DNA from: Bacillota bacterium
GTDB lineage: Bacteria > Bacillota > Clostridia > Lachnospirales > CAG-274
Assembly: GCA_017460805.1 (NCBI GenBank)
Contig: JAFUAF010000037.1
Coordinates: 62,001-126,000 of the forward strand
Length of the DNA stretch: 64,000 bases
Direction of reading: 5' to 3'
Below, one piece after another: positions 35,730 through 46,008 of the stretch; positions within the stretch are counted from its first letter, which is position 1; the number at the start of each line of letters is the position of its first letter. The notes beneath the pieces were generated by a model, which had not been told where the DNA came from, did no database searches, and saw nothing but the letters and a program-made list of their open reading frames with translations. The translations under genes were made by a program, and so were the position numbers.

Positions 35730-38309
35730 ATGGGATTTTTTGAAAAAATATTCGGCAGCTACAGCGACAAGGAAATAAAGCGTATCCGTCCTATAGTTGC
35801 TAAGATCAACAGCCTTGAACCCGAGATGGAAAAGCTTTCGGACGAGGAATTAAAGGCAAAAACGCCCGAATTTAAAGAAAGACTTGCGCAGGGAGAAACA
35901 CTTGACGATATTCTTCCCGAGGCATTCGCCGTTGTCCGTGAGGCGGGCAAGCGTGTGCTTAATATGCGCCATTATGATGTACAGCTTATCGGCGGTATCG
36001 TACTGCATCAGGGACGTATCGCAGAAATGAAAACAGGTGAAGGTAAAACCCTTGTTTCCACCTGTCCCGCTTACCTTAATGCACTCGCAGGCAAGGGTGT
36101 ACATATCGTTACGGTAAACGATTACCTTGCAAAGCGTGACTCCGAGCATGAAGGTGAGATACATCGTTTCCTCGGTCTTACGGTAGGTGTTATTCTTCAC
36201 GATATGGACAAGGCCGAAAGACAGGAAGCTTATAACTGTGATATAACTTATGCGACAAACAACGAGCTTGGTTTTGACTATCTGCGTGATAACATGGTAG
36301 TTTACGAAAAGGATATGGTTCTTCGCGGACTTCCCTATGCTATCATAGACGAGGTCGATTCTATCCTTATAGATGAGGCGCGTACTCCCCTTATCATCAG
36401 CGGTCAGGGTACAAAGTCAACACAGCTTTATACTATAGCCGACAACTTTGTAAGAACACTTAAAGCAGGCCGTATCCTTAACGAGGACGAGGCTCTTAAC
36501 CCCCTTATCCGTGAGGAACTTAAAGAAGAGGGCGACTTTGTTGTGGATGAAAAGGCAAAGACTGTAAACCTTACTCAGGAGGGTGTTGAAAAGGCAGAAC
36601 GCTTCTTTGCTATCGATAACCTTTCGGATCCCGAGAATATGGATATTCTCCACCATATAAACAATGCGCTTAAAGCTAACTACAATATGCACGTTGACCA
36701 GGATTACGTTGTTGACTATGAAAATCAGGAGATCATCATCGTTGATGAATTTACAGGCCGTATGATGCCCGGCCGCCGTTATTCCGACGGTCTTCATCAG
36801 GCTATCGAAGCCAAGGAAAAGGTCGAAGTCAAGCATGAGAGCAAAACCCTTGCGACCATTACTTTCCAGAACTTCTTTAATAAATACGAGAAAAAAGCAG
36901 GTATGACAGGTACGGCACAGACGGAGGAAGGCGAGTTCCGTGCAATTTATGCAATGGACGTTGTTTGTATCCCCACAAACGAGCCTGTTATCCGTGTAGA
37001 CCACTCGGATGTTGTATATCAGACAGAGGCGGCTAAACTTCGCGCTGTTGTTGCAGACGTCAAGGAGTCCTACGAAAAGGGTCAGCCCGTACTTGTAGGT
37101 ACCGTAAATATTGATAAATCCGAAGTTTTGAGTAAAATGCTCAAGCGTGAGGGTATCAAGCACCAGGTGCTTAATGCGAAGTATCATCAGAAAGAAGCCG
37201 AAATCGTTGCTTTGGCAGGTCAGAAAGGCGCTATCACGATAGCAACAAACATGGCAGGCCGTGGTACGGATATCAAGCTTGGCGAGGGTGTTAAGGAACT
37301 TGGCGGTCTGAAGATCATTGGTACCGAGCGCCACGAGTCGAGACGTATCGACAACCAGCTCCGCGGCCGTTCCGGACGTCAGGGCGACCCGGGCGAATCA
37401 CGTTTCTTCTTATCACTTGAAGATGACCTTATGCGTCTGTTCGGTTCGGAAAAGACGGCTTCCGTTATTGCCGCACTCGGTCTGCCGGAGGACGAGCCTA
37501 TTGAGGCTAAAATTCTTACAAAGACTATCGAGAACGCACAGAAAAAAGTCGAGGGCAACAACTTCGGTATAAGAAAGAGGCTTCTTGACTATGACCAGGT
37601 AATGAATGAGCAGCGCGAGATAATTTACGGCGAACGCTATGAGGTTTTAAGCGGTGCAGACCTGCGTGACAAGATATACAATATGATAAGATCCGTTATC
37701 CGGCTTAAAGTCAATGAATATATAGAAGACGGTTCGGAAACGGATGAGTGGGATCTTATAGGTTTGAGCGACGGTCTTTTCCCGATTTTCGGCATCAAAC
37801 CCGTTGCGCTTACAGATGACGAAAAGGAAAACTTTACAAAAGAACAGCTTGTTGACAAGATCTATGACGAGTGTGCAAAGCTGTATGCGGAAAAAGAAGA
37901 GGAATTCGGCGAGGAATTTATCCGCGAAGTCGAGAGAGTTATTCTTCTGCGTGTAGTAGACAGCAAGTGGATGGATCATATTGACGATATGGATCAGATG
38001 CGTCAGGGCATCTCGCTTCGTTCCTACGGTCAGCGTGACCCGTTGGTAGAGTACAAGTTCTTAAGTTTTGATATGTTTGAGGAAATGTCAAACAATATCC
38101 AGATAGAGACCGTAAGAGGACTCTTCCATGTACGTCCCGCAGTTCAGGTCGAAAGAGAACAGGTTGCAAAGCCTACTATAACAAACCGTGACGAAAGCGG
38201 CGTAAGCACACCTAAAAAACGTAAAGAGCCCAAAGTCGGCAGAAACGATCCCTGTCCATGCGGCAGCGGCAAAAAGTATAAGAATTGCTGCGGCAGGAAC
38301 GAGGACTAA
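35730..38309 (+). CDS. secA: Protein translocase ATPase SecA
   Basis: The motor that pushes preproteins through SecYEG. 859 residues, normal. Walker A in [11 protein letters not shown] (about 96-106), [13 protein letters not shown] (DEAD-type Walker B), [13 protein letters not shown] and [13 protein letters not shown] (motifs V and VI), and the C-terminal zinc tail [26 protein letters not shown] precedes ATG 35730. Followed after 29 nt by prfB, a common pair. Confidence 0.98.
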   Translation: MGFFEKIFGSYSDKEIKRIRPIVAKINSLEPEMEKLSDEELKAKTPEFKERLAQGETLDDILPEAFAVVREAGKRVLNMRHYDVQLIGGIVLHQGRIAEMKTGEGKTLVSTCPAYLNALAGKGVHIVTVNDYLAKRDSEHEGEIHRFLGLTVGVILHDMDKAERQEAYNCDITYATNNELGFDYLRDNMVVYEKDMVLRGLPYAIIDEVDSILIDEARTPLIISGQGTKSTQLYTIADNFVRTLKAGRILNEDEALNPLIREELKEEGDFVVDEKAKTVNLTQEGVEKAERFFAIDNLSDPENMDILHHINNALKANYNMHVDQDYVVDYENQEIIIVDEFTGRMMPGRRYSDGLHQAIEAKEKVEVKHESKTLATITFQNFFNKYEKKAGMTGTAQTEEGEFRAIYAMDVVCIPTNEPVIRVDHSDVVYQTEAAKLRAVVADVKESYEKGQPVLVGTVNIDKSEVLSKMLKREGIKHQVLNAKYHQKEAEIVALAGQKGAITIATNMAGRGTDIKLGEGVKELGGLKIIGTERHESRRIDNQLRGRSGRQGDPGESRFFLSLEDDLMRLFGSEKTASVIAALGLPEDEPIEAKILTKTIENAQKKVEGNNFGIRKRLLDYDQVMNEQREIIYGERYEVLSGADLRDKIYNMIRSVIRLKVNEYIEDGSETDEWDLIGLSDGLFPIFGIKPVALTDDEKENFTKEQLVDKIYDECAKLYAEKEEEFGEEFIREVERVILLRVVDSKWMDHIDDMDQMRQGISLRSYGQRDPLVEYKFLSFDMFEEMSNNIQIETVRGLFHVRPAVQVEREQVAKPTITNRDESGVSTPKKRKEPKVGRNDPCPCGSGKKYKNCCGRNED

Positions 38310-38338
38310 AAATTTTATTAAGAAGGATTTGATAATCT

Positions 38339-39445
38339 ATGATACTTGAGCTTGAACAGATAGGTACAGAGCTTAATGCGTATCAAAAAAATTTAGAGGA
38401 AATGGCAGACTCGCTTGATGTTGCGGGTGCAGCGGCAAAAGTAGAGGAACTTGAAGAGATCGCGGGCGACCCCGATTTCTGGAACGATATGGAAAAGGCA
38501 CAGGGCATTTTGCAGCAGACAAAGCAGCTCAAGGATAAAATTGAGAAATACAATGCCCTAAAGACCGCTTATGAAGATATCAACACGCTTATAGAAATGG
38601 GCAATGAAATGGATGATGATTCCGTTGTTCCCGAGGTAAAGGAAATGAAAGATAAATTCCTTGCCGATTACGAGCATCTCAGGATATCTACTTTGCTGAC
38701 AGGTCCTTACGACAAGAACAATGCTATTGTTACCCTGCACTCGGGTGCGGGCGGTACGGAGGCCTGCGACTGGGTGGGAATGCTTTACCGTATGTACTCA
38801 CGCTGGGTAGAAAAAGAAGGCTTTGGCTTTGAGCTGCTGGATTACCAGGAGGGTGATGAAGCGGGCATAAAGTCTGCAACATTTATGGTCAAAGGCGAAA
38901 ATGCCTTCGGTTATCTTAAAAGTGAAAAAGGCATCCATCGTCTTGTGCGCATTTCGCCTTTTGACAGCAGCGGCAGAAGACACACCTCGTTTGCCAGCTG
39001 TGATGTAATGCCCGAACTTGACGACAGCATAGATGTCGAGATAAATCCCGACGACATCGAAATGCAGGTCTATCGTTCAAGCGGTGCGGGCGGTCAGCAT
39101 ATCAACAAAACTTCATCGGCTGTACGTCTTATACATAAGCCCACGGGTCTTGTTGCTGCCTGCCAGAACGAGCGAAGCCAGTTCCAAAACAGAGATATGG
39201 CTATGAAGATGCTTAAAGCGAAACTTTATGAATTAAAGCTTAAAGAGCAGGGCGAGATGCTCGAGGGCATCCGCGGCGAGGTAAAGGATATTGCGTGGGG
39301 CAGTCAGATACGAAGCTATGTGTTCCACCCCTACAATATGATAAAAGACCACCGTACAAACGCCGAAACATCCAATGTTCAGCCTGTTATGGACGGCAAT
39401 CTCGATCTTTACATCAATGCCTATCTTAAATGGATAAACAGTTAA
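38339..39445 (+). CDS. prfB: Peptide chain release factor 2, no programmed frameshift
   Basis: Releases proteins at UGA and UAA. 368 residues with SPF (RISPFDSSG; the RF2 stop-codon reader) and GGQ (SSGAGGQHINKTSSA). The whole protein is in one frame. In many bacteria codon ~26 is an in-frame TGA read by +1 shifting at CTT-TGA-C; here the equivalent place, aligned by the SLDV / YLDY region, reads CTT-GAT with no stop. The autoregulatory frameshift is therefore absent. Confidence 0.96.
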   Translation: MILELEQIGTELNAYQKNLEEMADSLDVAGAAAKVEELEEIAGDPDFWNDMEKAQGILQQTKQLKDKIEKYNALKTAYEDINTLIEMGNEMDDDSVVPEVKEMKDKFLADYEHLRISTLLTGPYDKNNAIVTLHSGAGGTEACDWVGMLYRMYSRWVEKEGFGFELLDYQEGDEAGIKSATFMVKGENAFGYLKSEKGIHRLVRISPFDSSGRRHTSFASCDVMPELDDSIDVEINPDDIEMQVYRSSGAGGQHINKTSSAVRLIHKPTGLVAACQNERSQFQNRDMAMKMLKAKLYELKLKEQGEMLEGIRGEVKDIAWGSQIRSYVFHPYNMIKDHRTNAETSNVQPVMDGNLDLYINAYLKWINS

Positions 39446-39450
39446 ATTTT

Positions 39451-39502
39451 AAATGCCAAAGAAATGCCATAAAATGCAAAGGCTGTTTCTTTGGCATTTT
39501 TT
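39451..39502 (+). terminator. Terminator after prfB
   Basis: AAATGCCAAAGAAA (39451-39464) pairs with TTTCTTTGGCATTT (39486-39499), then T-run. Confidence 0.85.
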
Positions 39503-39536
39503 ATATTTCAAAACAGTTTCAAATAGCGCTAAAGCA

Positions 39537-39565
39537 TTGACTTTAAAGAAAAAATAGGGTATCAT
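39537..39565 (+). promoter_or_regulatory. Promoter of the glycan export module
   Basis: TTGACT at 39537-39542, 17-nt spacer, TATCAT at 39560-39565. Confidence 0.7.
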
Positions 39566-39643
39566 TATTATAATGGTTAATAACATGGGATAGCTGTGTG
39601 CCTGCACGGCTGTAAAAATATAAATCGGATAGGAAAGTGGAAA

Positions 39644-40447
39644 ATGTTAAGTGCTGTTAAATATGTATTTAAAGAACATTATGACAACAGAAAACTGCTG
39701 TTTAAAATGGCAGTTGTAAATATGACAAAGCAGACCATGCGTACATCGCTTGGTGTACTGTGGCTTTATCTGCATGATTTCGTGTATTTTTTTGTGTTTG
39801 TGCTGTTTCGTGTGCTTATGGCGGGCTCGGGCGAAATTGACGGTATGCACCCCGTTGTCTATCTTATTACGGGTCTTATCCCTTGGTTTTTTATAAGTGA
39901 AGTGCTTAATGTGGGTGCTGCTTCCATAAGGTCAAGCAAGCCCATTATACAAAGTATAAAGTTCCCGATAACGGTTATACCCACAATAGAGGTAACAAGT
40001 ATATTCTTTAAAAGATTTTTCACGTTTTTCTTTGTGTTTGGCGTAACCATTTATTATGGTTATCTTGAAAATATAAATCTTTTGCTTTTTATATATTATA
40101 CGGCAGCCATGCTGGCGCTTATGTATGCGATAGTGCTGCTTGTATCGGCTTTCGTTGCAATATCGAGCGACCTGCACCAGTTCTATCTTATATTTATAAG
40201 GGTGCTTATATATACGATGCCCATTATCTGGGGCTATAAGCATATTAAAACTCATCACCTGTTAAGAAGAATTATAAAAATAAATCCTATGGTCTATGTA
40301 CTTGACGGCTACAGAGATGCTTTTGTAAGAGGCGGTTTTCAGAGTATGAGATATACGTTGTATTTCTGGGGCGTTGTGCTTGTTATATGGATGGTAGGCA
40401 GTTTTGTACAGTATAAATTAAGAAGATATTATGCTGATGTGATTTGA
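39644..40447 (+). CDS. ABC-2 type polysaccharide export permease (TagG/KpsM-like)
   Basis: 267 residues, six helices. It starts with an amphipathic segment (SAVKYVFKEHYDNRKLLFKMAVVNMTKQ), typical of Wzm/TagG permeases, then TSLGVLWLYLHDFVYFFVFV. It would move a lipid-linked glycan across the membrane with the ATPase that follows. ATG 39644 is chosen over an upstream in-frame GTG; AGGAAAG lies before it. It overlaps the ATPase gene's leader. Confidence 0.9.
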   Translation: MLSAVKYVFKEHYDNRKLLFKMAVVNMTKQTMRTSLGVLWLYLHDFVYFFVFVLFRVLMAGSGEIDGMHPVVYLITGLIPWFFISEVLNVGAASIRSSKPIIQSIKFPITVIPTIEVTSIFFKRFFTFFFVFGVTIYYGYLENINLLLFIYYTAAMLALMYAIVLLVSAFVAISSDLHQFYLIFIRVLIYTMPIIWGYKHIKTHHLLRRIIKINPMVYVLDGYRDAFVRGGFQSMRYTLYFWGVVLVIWMVGSFVQYKLRRYYADVI

Positions 40448-40455
40448 GGTGTACT

Positions 40456-41184
40456 ATGGAAAATGCAGTTACGGTAAGAAATCTTACAAAGACATTTTAC
40501 CTGTTTGAAAAAGACTACAAGATATTGCAGTGGATATTTACAAAAAAAGGCTGCACTGCCGAAAAAACAGCCCTTGACAATATCAGCCTTGACATTAAAA
40601 AAGGCGAAATGGTCGGCCTTATCGGTAAAAACGGCGCGGGTAAATCCACACTTATGAAGCTTATTGCGGGCATTACTTTCCCCACAAAAGGCAGTGTTGA
40701 AGTTGACGGACGTGTCGGCTCGTTCATCAACCTTACTGCGGGATTCAATATGGACTTTACGGGCAGAAAAAACATTTACTACAAGGGTATGCTCACGGGC
40801 AAGACCAAAGAAGAAATAGATGCTATCCTTGACGATATAATTGATTTTGTGGATATCGGAGATTATTTTGACCTTCCAATGCGTATGTATTCTTCGGGTA
40901 TGTCGGCAAGGCTTGGCTTTGCGCTTGCCGTTTTTACCGATCCCGATATACTGGTGGTAGACGAGGTATTTGCCGTAGGCGATAAAAATTTTCAGGAAAA
41001 ATCAAGAGCAAAGACAATGGAGCTTTTCAACTCGGGCAAAACATTGCTTTTTTCCTCACACTCCGATGCACTCATAAAAAGATTTTGCAGCAGAGTTATA
41101 TACATCAAAGACAGCAAAATAGCTTTTGACGGCGATGTTGATGAAGGTATAGCAATGTATAACAGAGATGTTAGCGGGAAGTAG
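40456..41184 (+). CDS. ABC exporter ATPase (TagH/KpsT/Wzt-like)
   Basis: 242 residues, one nucleotide-binding domain: Walker A GKNGAGKST, signature YSSGMSARLGFALA, Walker B ILVVDEVFAVGD and switch His in FSSHSD. The N-terminal LFEKDYKILQWIFTKK segment, ahead of Walker A, is typical of polysaccharide exporters. No C-terminal glycan-binding domain (as in some Wzt) is present. GAGGTG lies before ATG 40456. It pairs with the permease upstream. Confidence 0.94.
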   Translation: MENAVTVRNLTKTFYLFEKDYKILQWIFTKKGCTAEKTALDNISLDIKKGEMVGLIGKNGAGKSTLMKLIAGITFPTKGSVEVDGRVGSFINLTAGFNMDFTGRKNIYYKGMLTGKTKEEIDAILDDIIDFVDIGDYFDLPMRMYSSGMSARLGFALAVFTDPDILVVDEVFAVGDKNFQEKSRAKTMELFNSGKTLLFSSHSDALIKRFCSRVIYIKDSKIAFDGDVDEGIAMYNRDVSGK

Positions 41185-41192
41185 GTATTTTT

Positions 41193-44100
41193 ATGCAGAA
41201 ACTTAGTCAAAAACAGATGGATAACATAAAAAAGATAATTGAAAAGAGCGGTATGTTTGATGAAAAATATTACCGCTCGCAGTTTGATACCGTACCGTCG
41301 GGAGACTTGCTTGAATACTATATCATAAACGGTATAGACGAGGACAAAGACCCCTGCGCTTTCTTTGACAATGACTATTATATAAACACCAACAGAGATG
41401 TATACGAAGCGGGACTTAACCCGCTGTATCATTATCTTGTTTTCGGCAAAAAAGAGGGCAGACTTATCAAAGAAGATGAGGATATGGACCTCTATAAAAA
41501 ATGGTGTATAGCAAGAATGTCGGATGTTTCGTGGAGAAGGCGCTTTTTTTATGTCAAGGACCTTATGACCGTGCTTGCAAGCGGAATGTTTGACGGCGCA
41601 TGGTATCTTGAACAAAACGAGGATGTCAAGCAGGAACTGACCCAAAAGAGTGCATGGGACTGGCGCTTCAGCAAAAATCCCGCAAAGCGTGCTTTGGGAA
41701 GAATGTTGACTACACCCGCGGTGCATTATCTTCAAAAAGGTATGTACGAGGGCAGAAATCCGTCAAAGGAATTTTCGACCTCGTTTTATATGAACACTAA
41801 CCCCGACCTTATCAACGGGCGCTACCTTACGCCTTTTGTGCATTATATAAAGCATGGTAAGGCAGAGGGCAGACAGGGTAGAAGACTTGATAAAAATCAG
41901 TTGAATTATCTTGACATTTTTCTTGATAAATGCGAGAACAGAACAGAGCAAAAGCATCTTTTATTAAGCGTGATAGGCAGCGAAGAATATGATATTGCGT
42001 ATCCCGACAAGGAGTTTATAAAGCTTTCGGACGGAATAAAAAAGGCAGTTTCAAAAGCGAACGGCGATGTTATCTGGGTACGCGATAAAGCAAGGGAAGA
42101 TGACGATGATTTTGCGGCAAAAGCAATGGAAATGTTTGAGGATGAGGCTGTTTTTGCTGTCGTCAGACTGAAAGACCCCGACGGCGAAAACATTGGCTTT
42201 ATGTCCGCAGCCGCACTTGCGCTTGACGAGGAAACTTTAAAAGGCAGATACTTCGGCTTTTCCGATATAATGTTAAGAAATCCGCGTGATTTTATGCTTT
42301 TTGAGTCTTATGAGGAAATAAAAAGCGCGGAAGATATGAATTTGTTTATGTATAACTGTATCGGCGGAAGCGAAGTGGGCTTTGTAAATACAGAAGAAAA
42401 GCTCGAATATTCCGAAAATATTGATTATTTCAAGCGCCTTGCAAAAATTGCCATAAACAAATATGCCATGGATATGGGGCAGCAAAAAGCCATATACAGA
42501 CAGATAAGGGATACTTTGCATAATGAGTATGGCATAAGTTATGTGGATTTTAATAAAACAATTGATATAAATGAAATATACGTCGAAAAGAAATTGAATA
42601 TTATGATAGGTATTTATTCCTTTACTTTCGGCGGCGGCGAAATTATGCCTATAAGACTTGCAAACAAACTGTTTTCGCTTGGATATACGGTCACGGTGCT
42701 TTCAATGCTTGAAAATCCGCTTGATGAAAAGGTCAGGAAAATGCTTTTGCCCGATATTCCTGTGGTATACTGCAACGATAAGGCAAAACTTCAATTTTAT
42801 GTGTATGAATTCAATATTCAGGTATTCAATTCGCATCATCAGGCTTTACAGCAGCTTTATAGTGAAACTGCGGACATTTTTTCAGATCTCAAATATCATG
42901 TGCTTAATGTCGGTACATCACATGGTATGTATGAAAATATGGAAGAACACGCACAGACGTATTTGCTTGAAGATACGAACCTTGTAAATAATACCGATAT
43001 TTGGACCTATGTTGCCGATAAAAATATTATTCCGTTTATGGAACATGATGTTTATGCTCAATACAAGTTTGTAAAGGTGCCAAACGGAATGGAAATGCCC
43101 GAGATATCGCCGATAGACCTCAGCGAGTACGGGATAGGAAAAGACTCTTTTGTTGTTTGCCTTATAAGCCGTGCGCTTAAAGAAAAGGGCTGGCTGAATG
43201 CTATAAATGCGGTAACAAAAATAAAAGAGAAAACAAATGCGGATATCCACCTTTTGCTTATAGGCGAGGGCGAGATATATGATGAATACGCCCAAAAAGC
43301 GGGCAATGATTTTATTCATTTTCTTGGTTTCAGGGATGATCCCTGTGATTACTTTGCTGCATCAAGTCTTTGCGTACTTCCGTCCTACTACGCATCCGAG
43401 AGTGCCCCGCTTTGCCTTATAGAGGCTATGATGTGCGGCAAGCCCTGTGTTGCAAGCAATATAGGCGATGTAAAATATATTCTTGAATGTGAGGGCGAGT
43501 TTGCAGGCTCGATATTTGACCTTGAAGACGGGACAGTAAATGATGATGTGCTTGCAGACTGTATAGAAAGGCTTTACAGCGACAAGGCACTTTATGCCCG
43601 TGCGGCCGAGACAGCAAAGAAAAAACGCGAATATTATCTTATTGATAATATTGCAAATATGTACATTGAACAGTACAATAAATATTATATCAAGAGCAAT
43701 ACATCACCGACTTTTACGCAGGCACAGCTTTGTGTTATGAAGTATTCTACGGAATTTCTTATTGATATGGAGCAGGGAAGACCTGTGCCTAAAGTCAGCG
43801 TTATAGTTCCGAATTACAACCATAGTGCGTTTTTGCGCAAAAGACTTGACTGTATTTATGCCCAAAACTATCCCAATATGGAAGTTATACTTATGGATGA
43901 CTGTTCAAAGGATAACAGCAGGGAAATATTACAGGAATATGCCGATAAATACCCCGATATTACAAAAACGCTTTTTAACGAGAAAAATTCGGGCGGCGTA
44001 TTTTATCAATGGGCAAAGGGTGTTAAAAATGCAACGGGCGAACTTTGCTGGATAGCCGAAAGTGATGACTACTGCGAAGATAATCTTCTTGAAGAACTTG

Positions 44101-45836
44101 TTCCGTTTTTCAAGGATGAGGACATAAAGCTGGCTTATGCGAAGTATTGTTTTGTGGATGAAAATGACAATAAAAATGAAGGCGGCTTCTTTAATTATGT
44201 AGGTTCTATAGATGATAAAAAATGGCGCAGCAGCTATATAAACGATGCCGATAATGAGGTCGATACCGCACTTGGTATTATAAATTCCGTTCCCAACGCT
44301 TCGGGTGCGGTGTTCAGAAATCCCAAAGGCAACGATGTCTTTGATGACGAAGACTGGTATAAAATGAAGATATGCGGCGACTGGATATTCTATCTGCATA
44401 TTTTAAAAGGCGGAAAAATAGCATACAGTACCGATACAACAAGCTATTTCAGGTTCCATTCAAGCAACAGCTCGGCAAAGACTTATACAAACTCCAATTA
44501 TTATACCGAGCACGAGAAAGTCGCTTCGCTGGTAAGAAATCTTTACCATGTTGACAGAAGTGTTATCGAACGAAATCACGAAAAGATAAGAAAATTCTAT
44601 CATGAGCACATAAATGGCACGGATGAGGAATTTGAGTCATACTACAGTATTGAACGTGCTATGAAATGGCTGCCCGATCTAAAAAAAGTCGAGGCAAAGA
44701 TTTCACAGCAAAAAAATAAATATAACAAAACTTATGAAAGTGTTTTGGTCGATCCTATAAAATCGGCTACTGACAGTGACGATGTTTCATTTGAAAAGAA
44801 AATGGAATATGTCGGTGCAAATACGGGTAATATGTTGTTTGTAAGTGCTGTGAAAGAACAGGTGGAGTATATTGAAGAGATTTGGTTCAACGGCAGAGAT
44901 CTTGGCGCACTTGACAGCAAACAGCCTGTTGCTGCGGTAATTCCGTCGTCCAACTTTATTATTGCGGGTTCGGATAACATGGTAGACAGAATGCGTCAGA
45001 TGTACGAGCAGACCGATTGTCCTATAACAATGGCAGGCCTTGGCGCGCAGGCTTATGCTCCGTATAATACACCGAGAAAACTGGTGGAAATACTTAGCGA
45101 TAATAAGATAAAATTTTTCCAAATGGCGGCCGAGAGAGCTGTGTCACTTGGTGTTAGAGGAGAGTTTACGGCGGAATGTCTTGAAATAATGGGTATCAAA
45201 AATTACCGTATAATCGGCTGTCCCACTTGTTTCAAGTATTTTGATGGTATATATAAGCCTCTTGCAAAACCGACAGCCGATAAGATGATATTTACCGTTA
45301 CGGGTAAAAATTCGGGAGAAAGCGGCATACTTGATTTTGGTATGAAGAATAACGGTACGCTGCTTATGCAGATGGTCACCGAAATGCCGCAGATACTTTT
45401 CGGCGAGGATATAACCGACGAGCAGTTTGAAAAAAGTTTCCCCGATCTTGGCATAGAAAAACAGGCATATATCGACTATGTAAAAGAACACGGAAAGATA
45501 TTCTTTGATATGGACAAGTGGAACAAGTTTATGCAGGATGAGAAATTTACATTCTCGTTCGGCAGTCGCTTCCACGGAAATATGTCGGCGCTCAGAAACG
45601 GTATCCCCTCACTGTGGATAACACACGACAGCCGTACAAGCGAGCTTATAAATACGCTTAAACTGCCGCATATCTCTATTTCCGAGTTCCAAAGCATCGA
45701 AAGTATGGATCAGCTTTTGGAAAAATGCGATTATACGGAGTTCTATAAGGCTTATGGTCAGCTTTGCAGAGAGTATGCAGCGTTCCTTGATGAAAACGGC
45801 CTGAAAAATAAGTTTAAATTTGAAAAAAAGGCTTGA
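41193..45836 (+). CDS. Giant multi-domain glycan enzyme: repeats, GT4, GT2 and pyruvyl transferase
   Basis: 1547 residues with no signal peptide or membrane helix, so cytoplasmic. Four N-terminal repeats (about 20-230) follow a pattern F-D-x2-YY...P-x2-HY-L/I-x2-G-x2-EGR. A GT4-type glycosyltransferase follows (about 465-815; GGGEIMPIRLANKL, GEGEIYDEYAQ, CVLPSYYASESAPLCLIEAM). Then a GT2 domain (about 865-1120; VSVIVPNYNHSAFLRKRLDC, ESDDYCEDN with the DXD-like acids). Last is a polysaccharide pyruvyl transferase-like domain (about 1205-1540; NTGNMLFVSAVKEQ, FSFGSRFHGNMSALRNGIPSL). It is third in the operon after the ABC exporter, implying that it builds the exported glycan. Sugar identities are unknown. 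Confidence 0.85.
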   Translation: MQKLSQKQMDNIKKIIEKSGMFDEKYYRSQFDTVPSGDLLEYYIINGIDEDKDPCAFFDNDYYINTNRDVYEAGLNPLYHYLVFGKKEGRLIKEDEDMDLYKKWCIARMSDVSWRRRFFYVKDLMTVLASGMFDGAWYLEQNEDVKQELTQKSAWDWRFSKNPAKRALGRMLTTPAVHYLQKGMYEGRNPSKEFSTSFYMNTNPDLINGRYLTPFVHYIKHGKAEGRQGRRLDKNQLNYLDIFLDKCENRTEQKHLLLSVIGSEEYDIAYPDKEFIKLSDGIKKAVSKANGDVIWVRDKAREDDDDFAAKAMEMFEDEAVFAVVRLKDPDGENIGFMSAAALALDEETLKGRYFGFSDIMLRNPRDFMLFESYEEIKSAEDMNLFMYNCIGGSEVGFVNTEEKLEYSENIDYFKRLAKIAINKYAMDMGQQKAIYRQIRDTLHNEYGISYVDFNKTIDINEIYVEKKLNIMIGIYSFTFGGGEIMPIRLANKLFSLGYTVTVLSMLENPLDEKVRKMLLPDIPVVYCNDKAKLQFYVYEFNIQVFNSHHQALQQLYSETADIFSDLKYHVLNVGTSHGMYENMEEHAQTYLLEDTNLVNNTDIWTYVADKNIIPFMEHDVYAQYKFVKVPNGMEMPEISPIDLSEYGIGKDSFVVCLISRALKEKGWLNAINAVTKIKEKTNADIHLLLIGEGEIYDEYAQKAGNDFIHFLGFRDDPCDYFAASSLCVLPSYYASESAPLCLIEAMMCGKPCVASNIGDVKYILECEGEFAGSIFDLEDGTVNDDVLADCIERLYSDKALYARAAETAKKKREYYLIDNIANMYIEQYNKYYIKSNTSPTFTQAQLCVMKYSTEFLIDMEQGRPVPKVSVIVPNYNHSAFLRKRLDCIYAQNYPNMEVILMDDCSKDNSREILQEYADKYPDITKTLFNEKNSGGVFYQWAKGVKNATGELCWIAESDDYCEDNLLEELVPFFKDEDIKLAYAKYCFVDENDNKNEGGFFNYVGSIDDKKWRSSYINDADNEVDTALGIINSVPNASGAVFRNPKGNDVFDDEDWYKMKICGDWIFYLHILKGGKIAYSTDTTSYFRFHSSNSSAKTYTNSNYYTEHEKVASLVRNLYHVDRSVIERNHEKIRKFYHEHINGTDEEFESYYSIERAMKWLPDLKKVEAKISQQKNKYNKTYESVLVDPIKSATDSDDVSFEKKMEYVGANTGNMLFVSAVKEQVEYIEEIWFNGRDLGALDSKQPVAAVIPSSNFIIAGSDNMVDRMRQMYEQTDCPITMAGLGAQAYAPYNTPRKLVEILSDNKIKFFQMAAERAVSLGVRGEFTAECLEIMGIKNYRIIGCPTCFKYFDGIYKPLAKPTADKMIFTVTGKNSGESGILDFGMKNNGTLLMQMVTEMPQILFGEDITDEQFEKSFPDLGIEKQAYIDYVKEHGKIFFDMDKWNKFMQDEKFTFSFGSRFHGNMSALRNGIPSLWITHDSRTSELINTLKLPHISISEFQSIESMDQLLEKCDYTEFYKAYGQLCREYAAFLDENGLKNKFKFEKKA

Positions 45837-45861
45837 CATTATGTACCAAATAGTGTAAAAT
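45833..45861 (+). promoter_or_regulatory. Sigma-A promoter of rplM-rpsI
   Basis: TTGACA at 45833-45838, 17-nt spacer, TAAAAT at 45856-45861. The -35 box contains the TGA stop of the giant glycan enzyme. Confidence 0.8.
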
Positions 45862-45869
45862 AATAATGT

Positions 45870-46005
45870 TTTGAGTTATAGCCTTTTTTCGGACATTTGG
45901 GGCTGATGATTTAAAACGGGTTTCGCGGGAATGTTATCAAGGCAGTTGGCCTTGCGCTGCTTCCGGCATGGTTTTATTTTGATAAGTTTTTGAAAGGGGA
46001 ATTTT
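45870..46005 (+). promoter_or_regulatory. Structured leader of rplM, L13-leader-like
   Basis: A ~140-nt leader with a closing stem TTATCAA / TTGATAA (45934-45940 with 45979-45985) that encloses AAGGC / GCCTT and GCAG / CTGC pairings, followed by the ribosome site. The placement fits the Bacillota L13 leader, in which L13 represses its own operon. I did not match it to the family model. Confidence 0.55.
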
Positions 46006-46008
46006 CCA

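Noticed and set aside
36417-37334. 305-residue open frame on the minus strand inside secA
   Set aside because: It mirrors secA, has no ribosome site and an unnatural composition; the plus-strand gene is certain.
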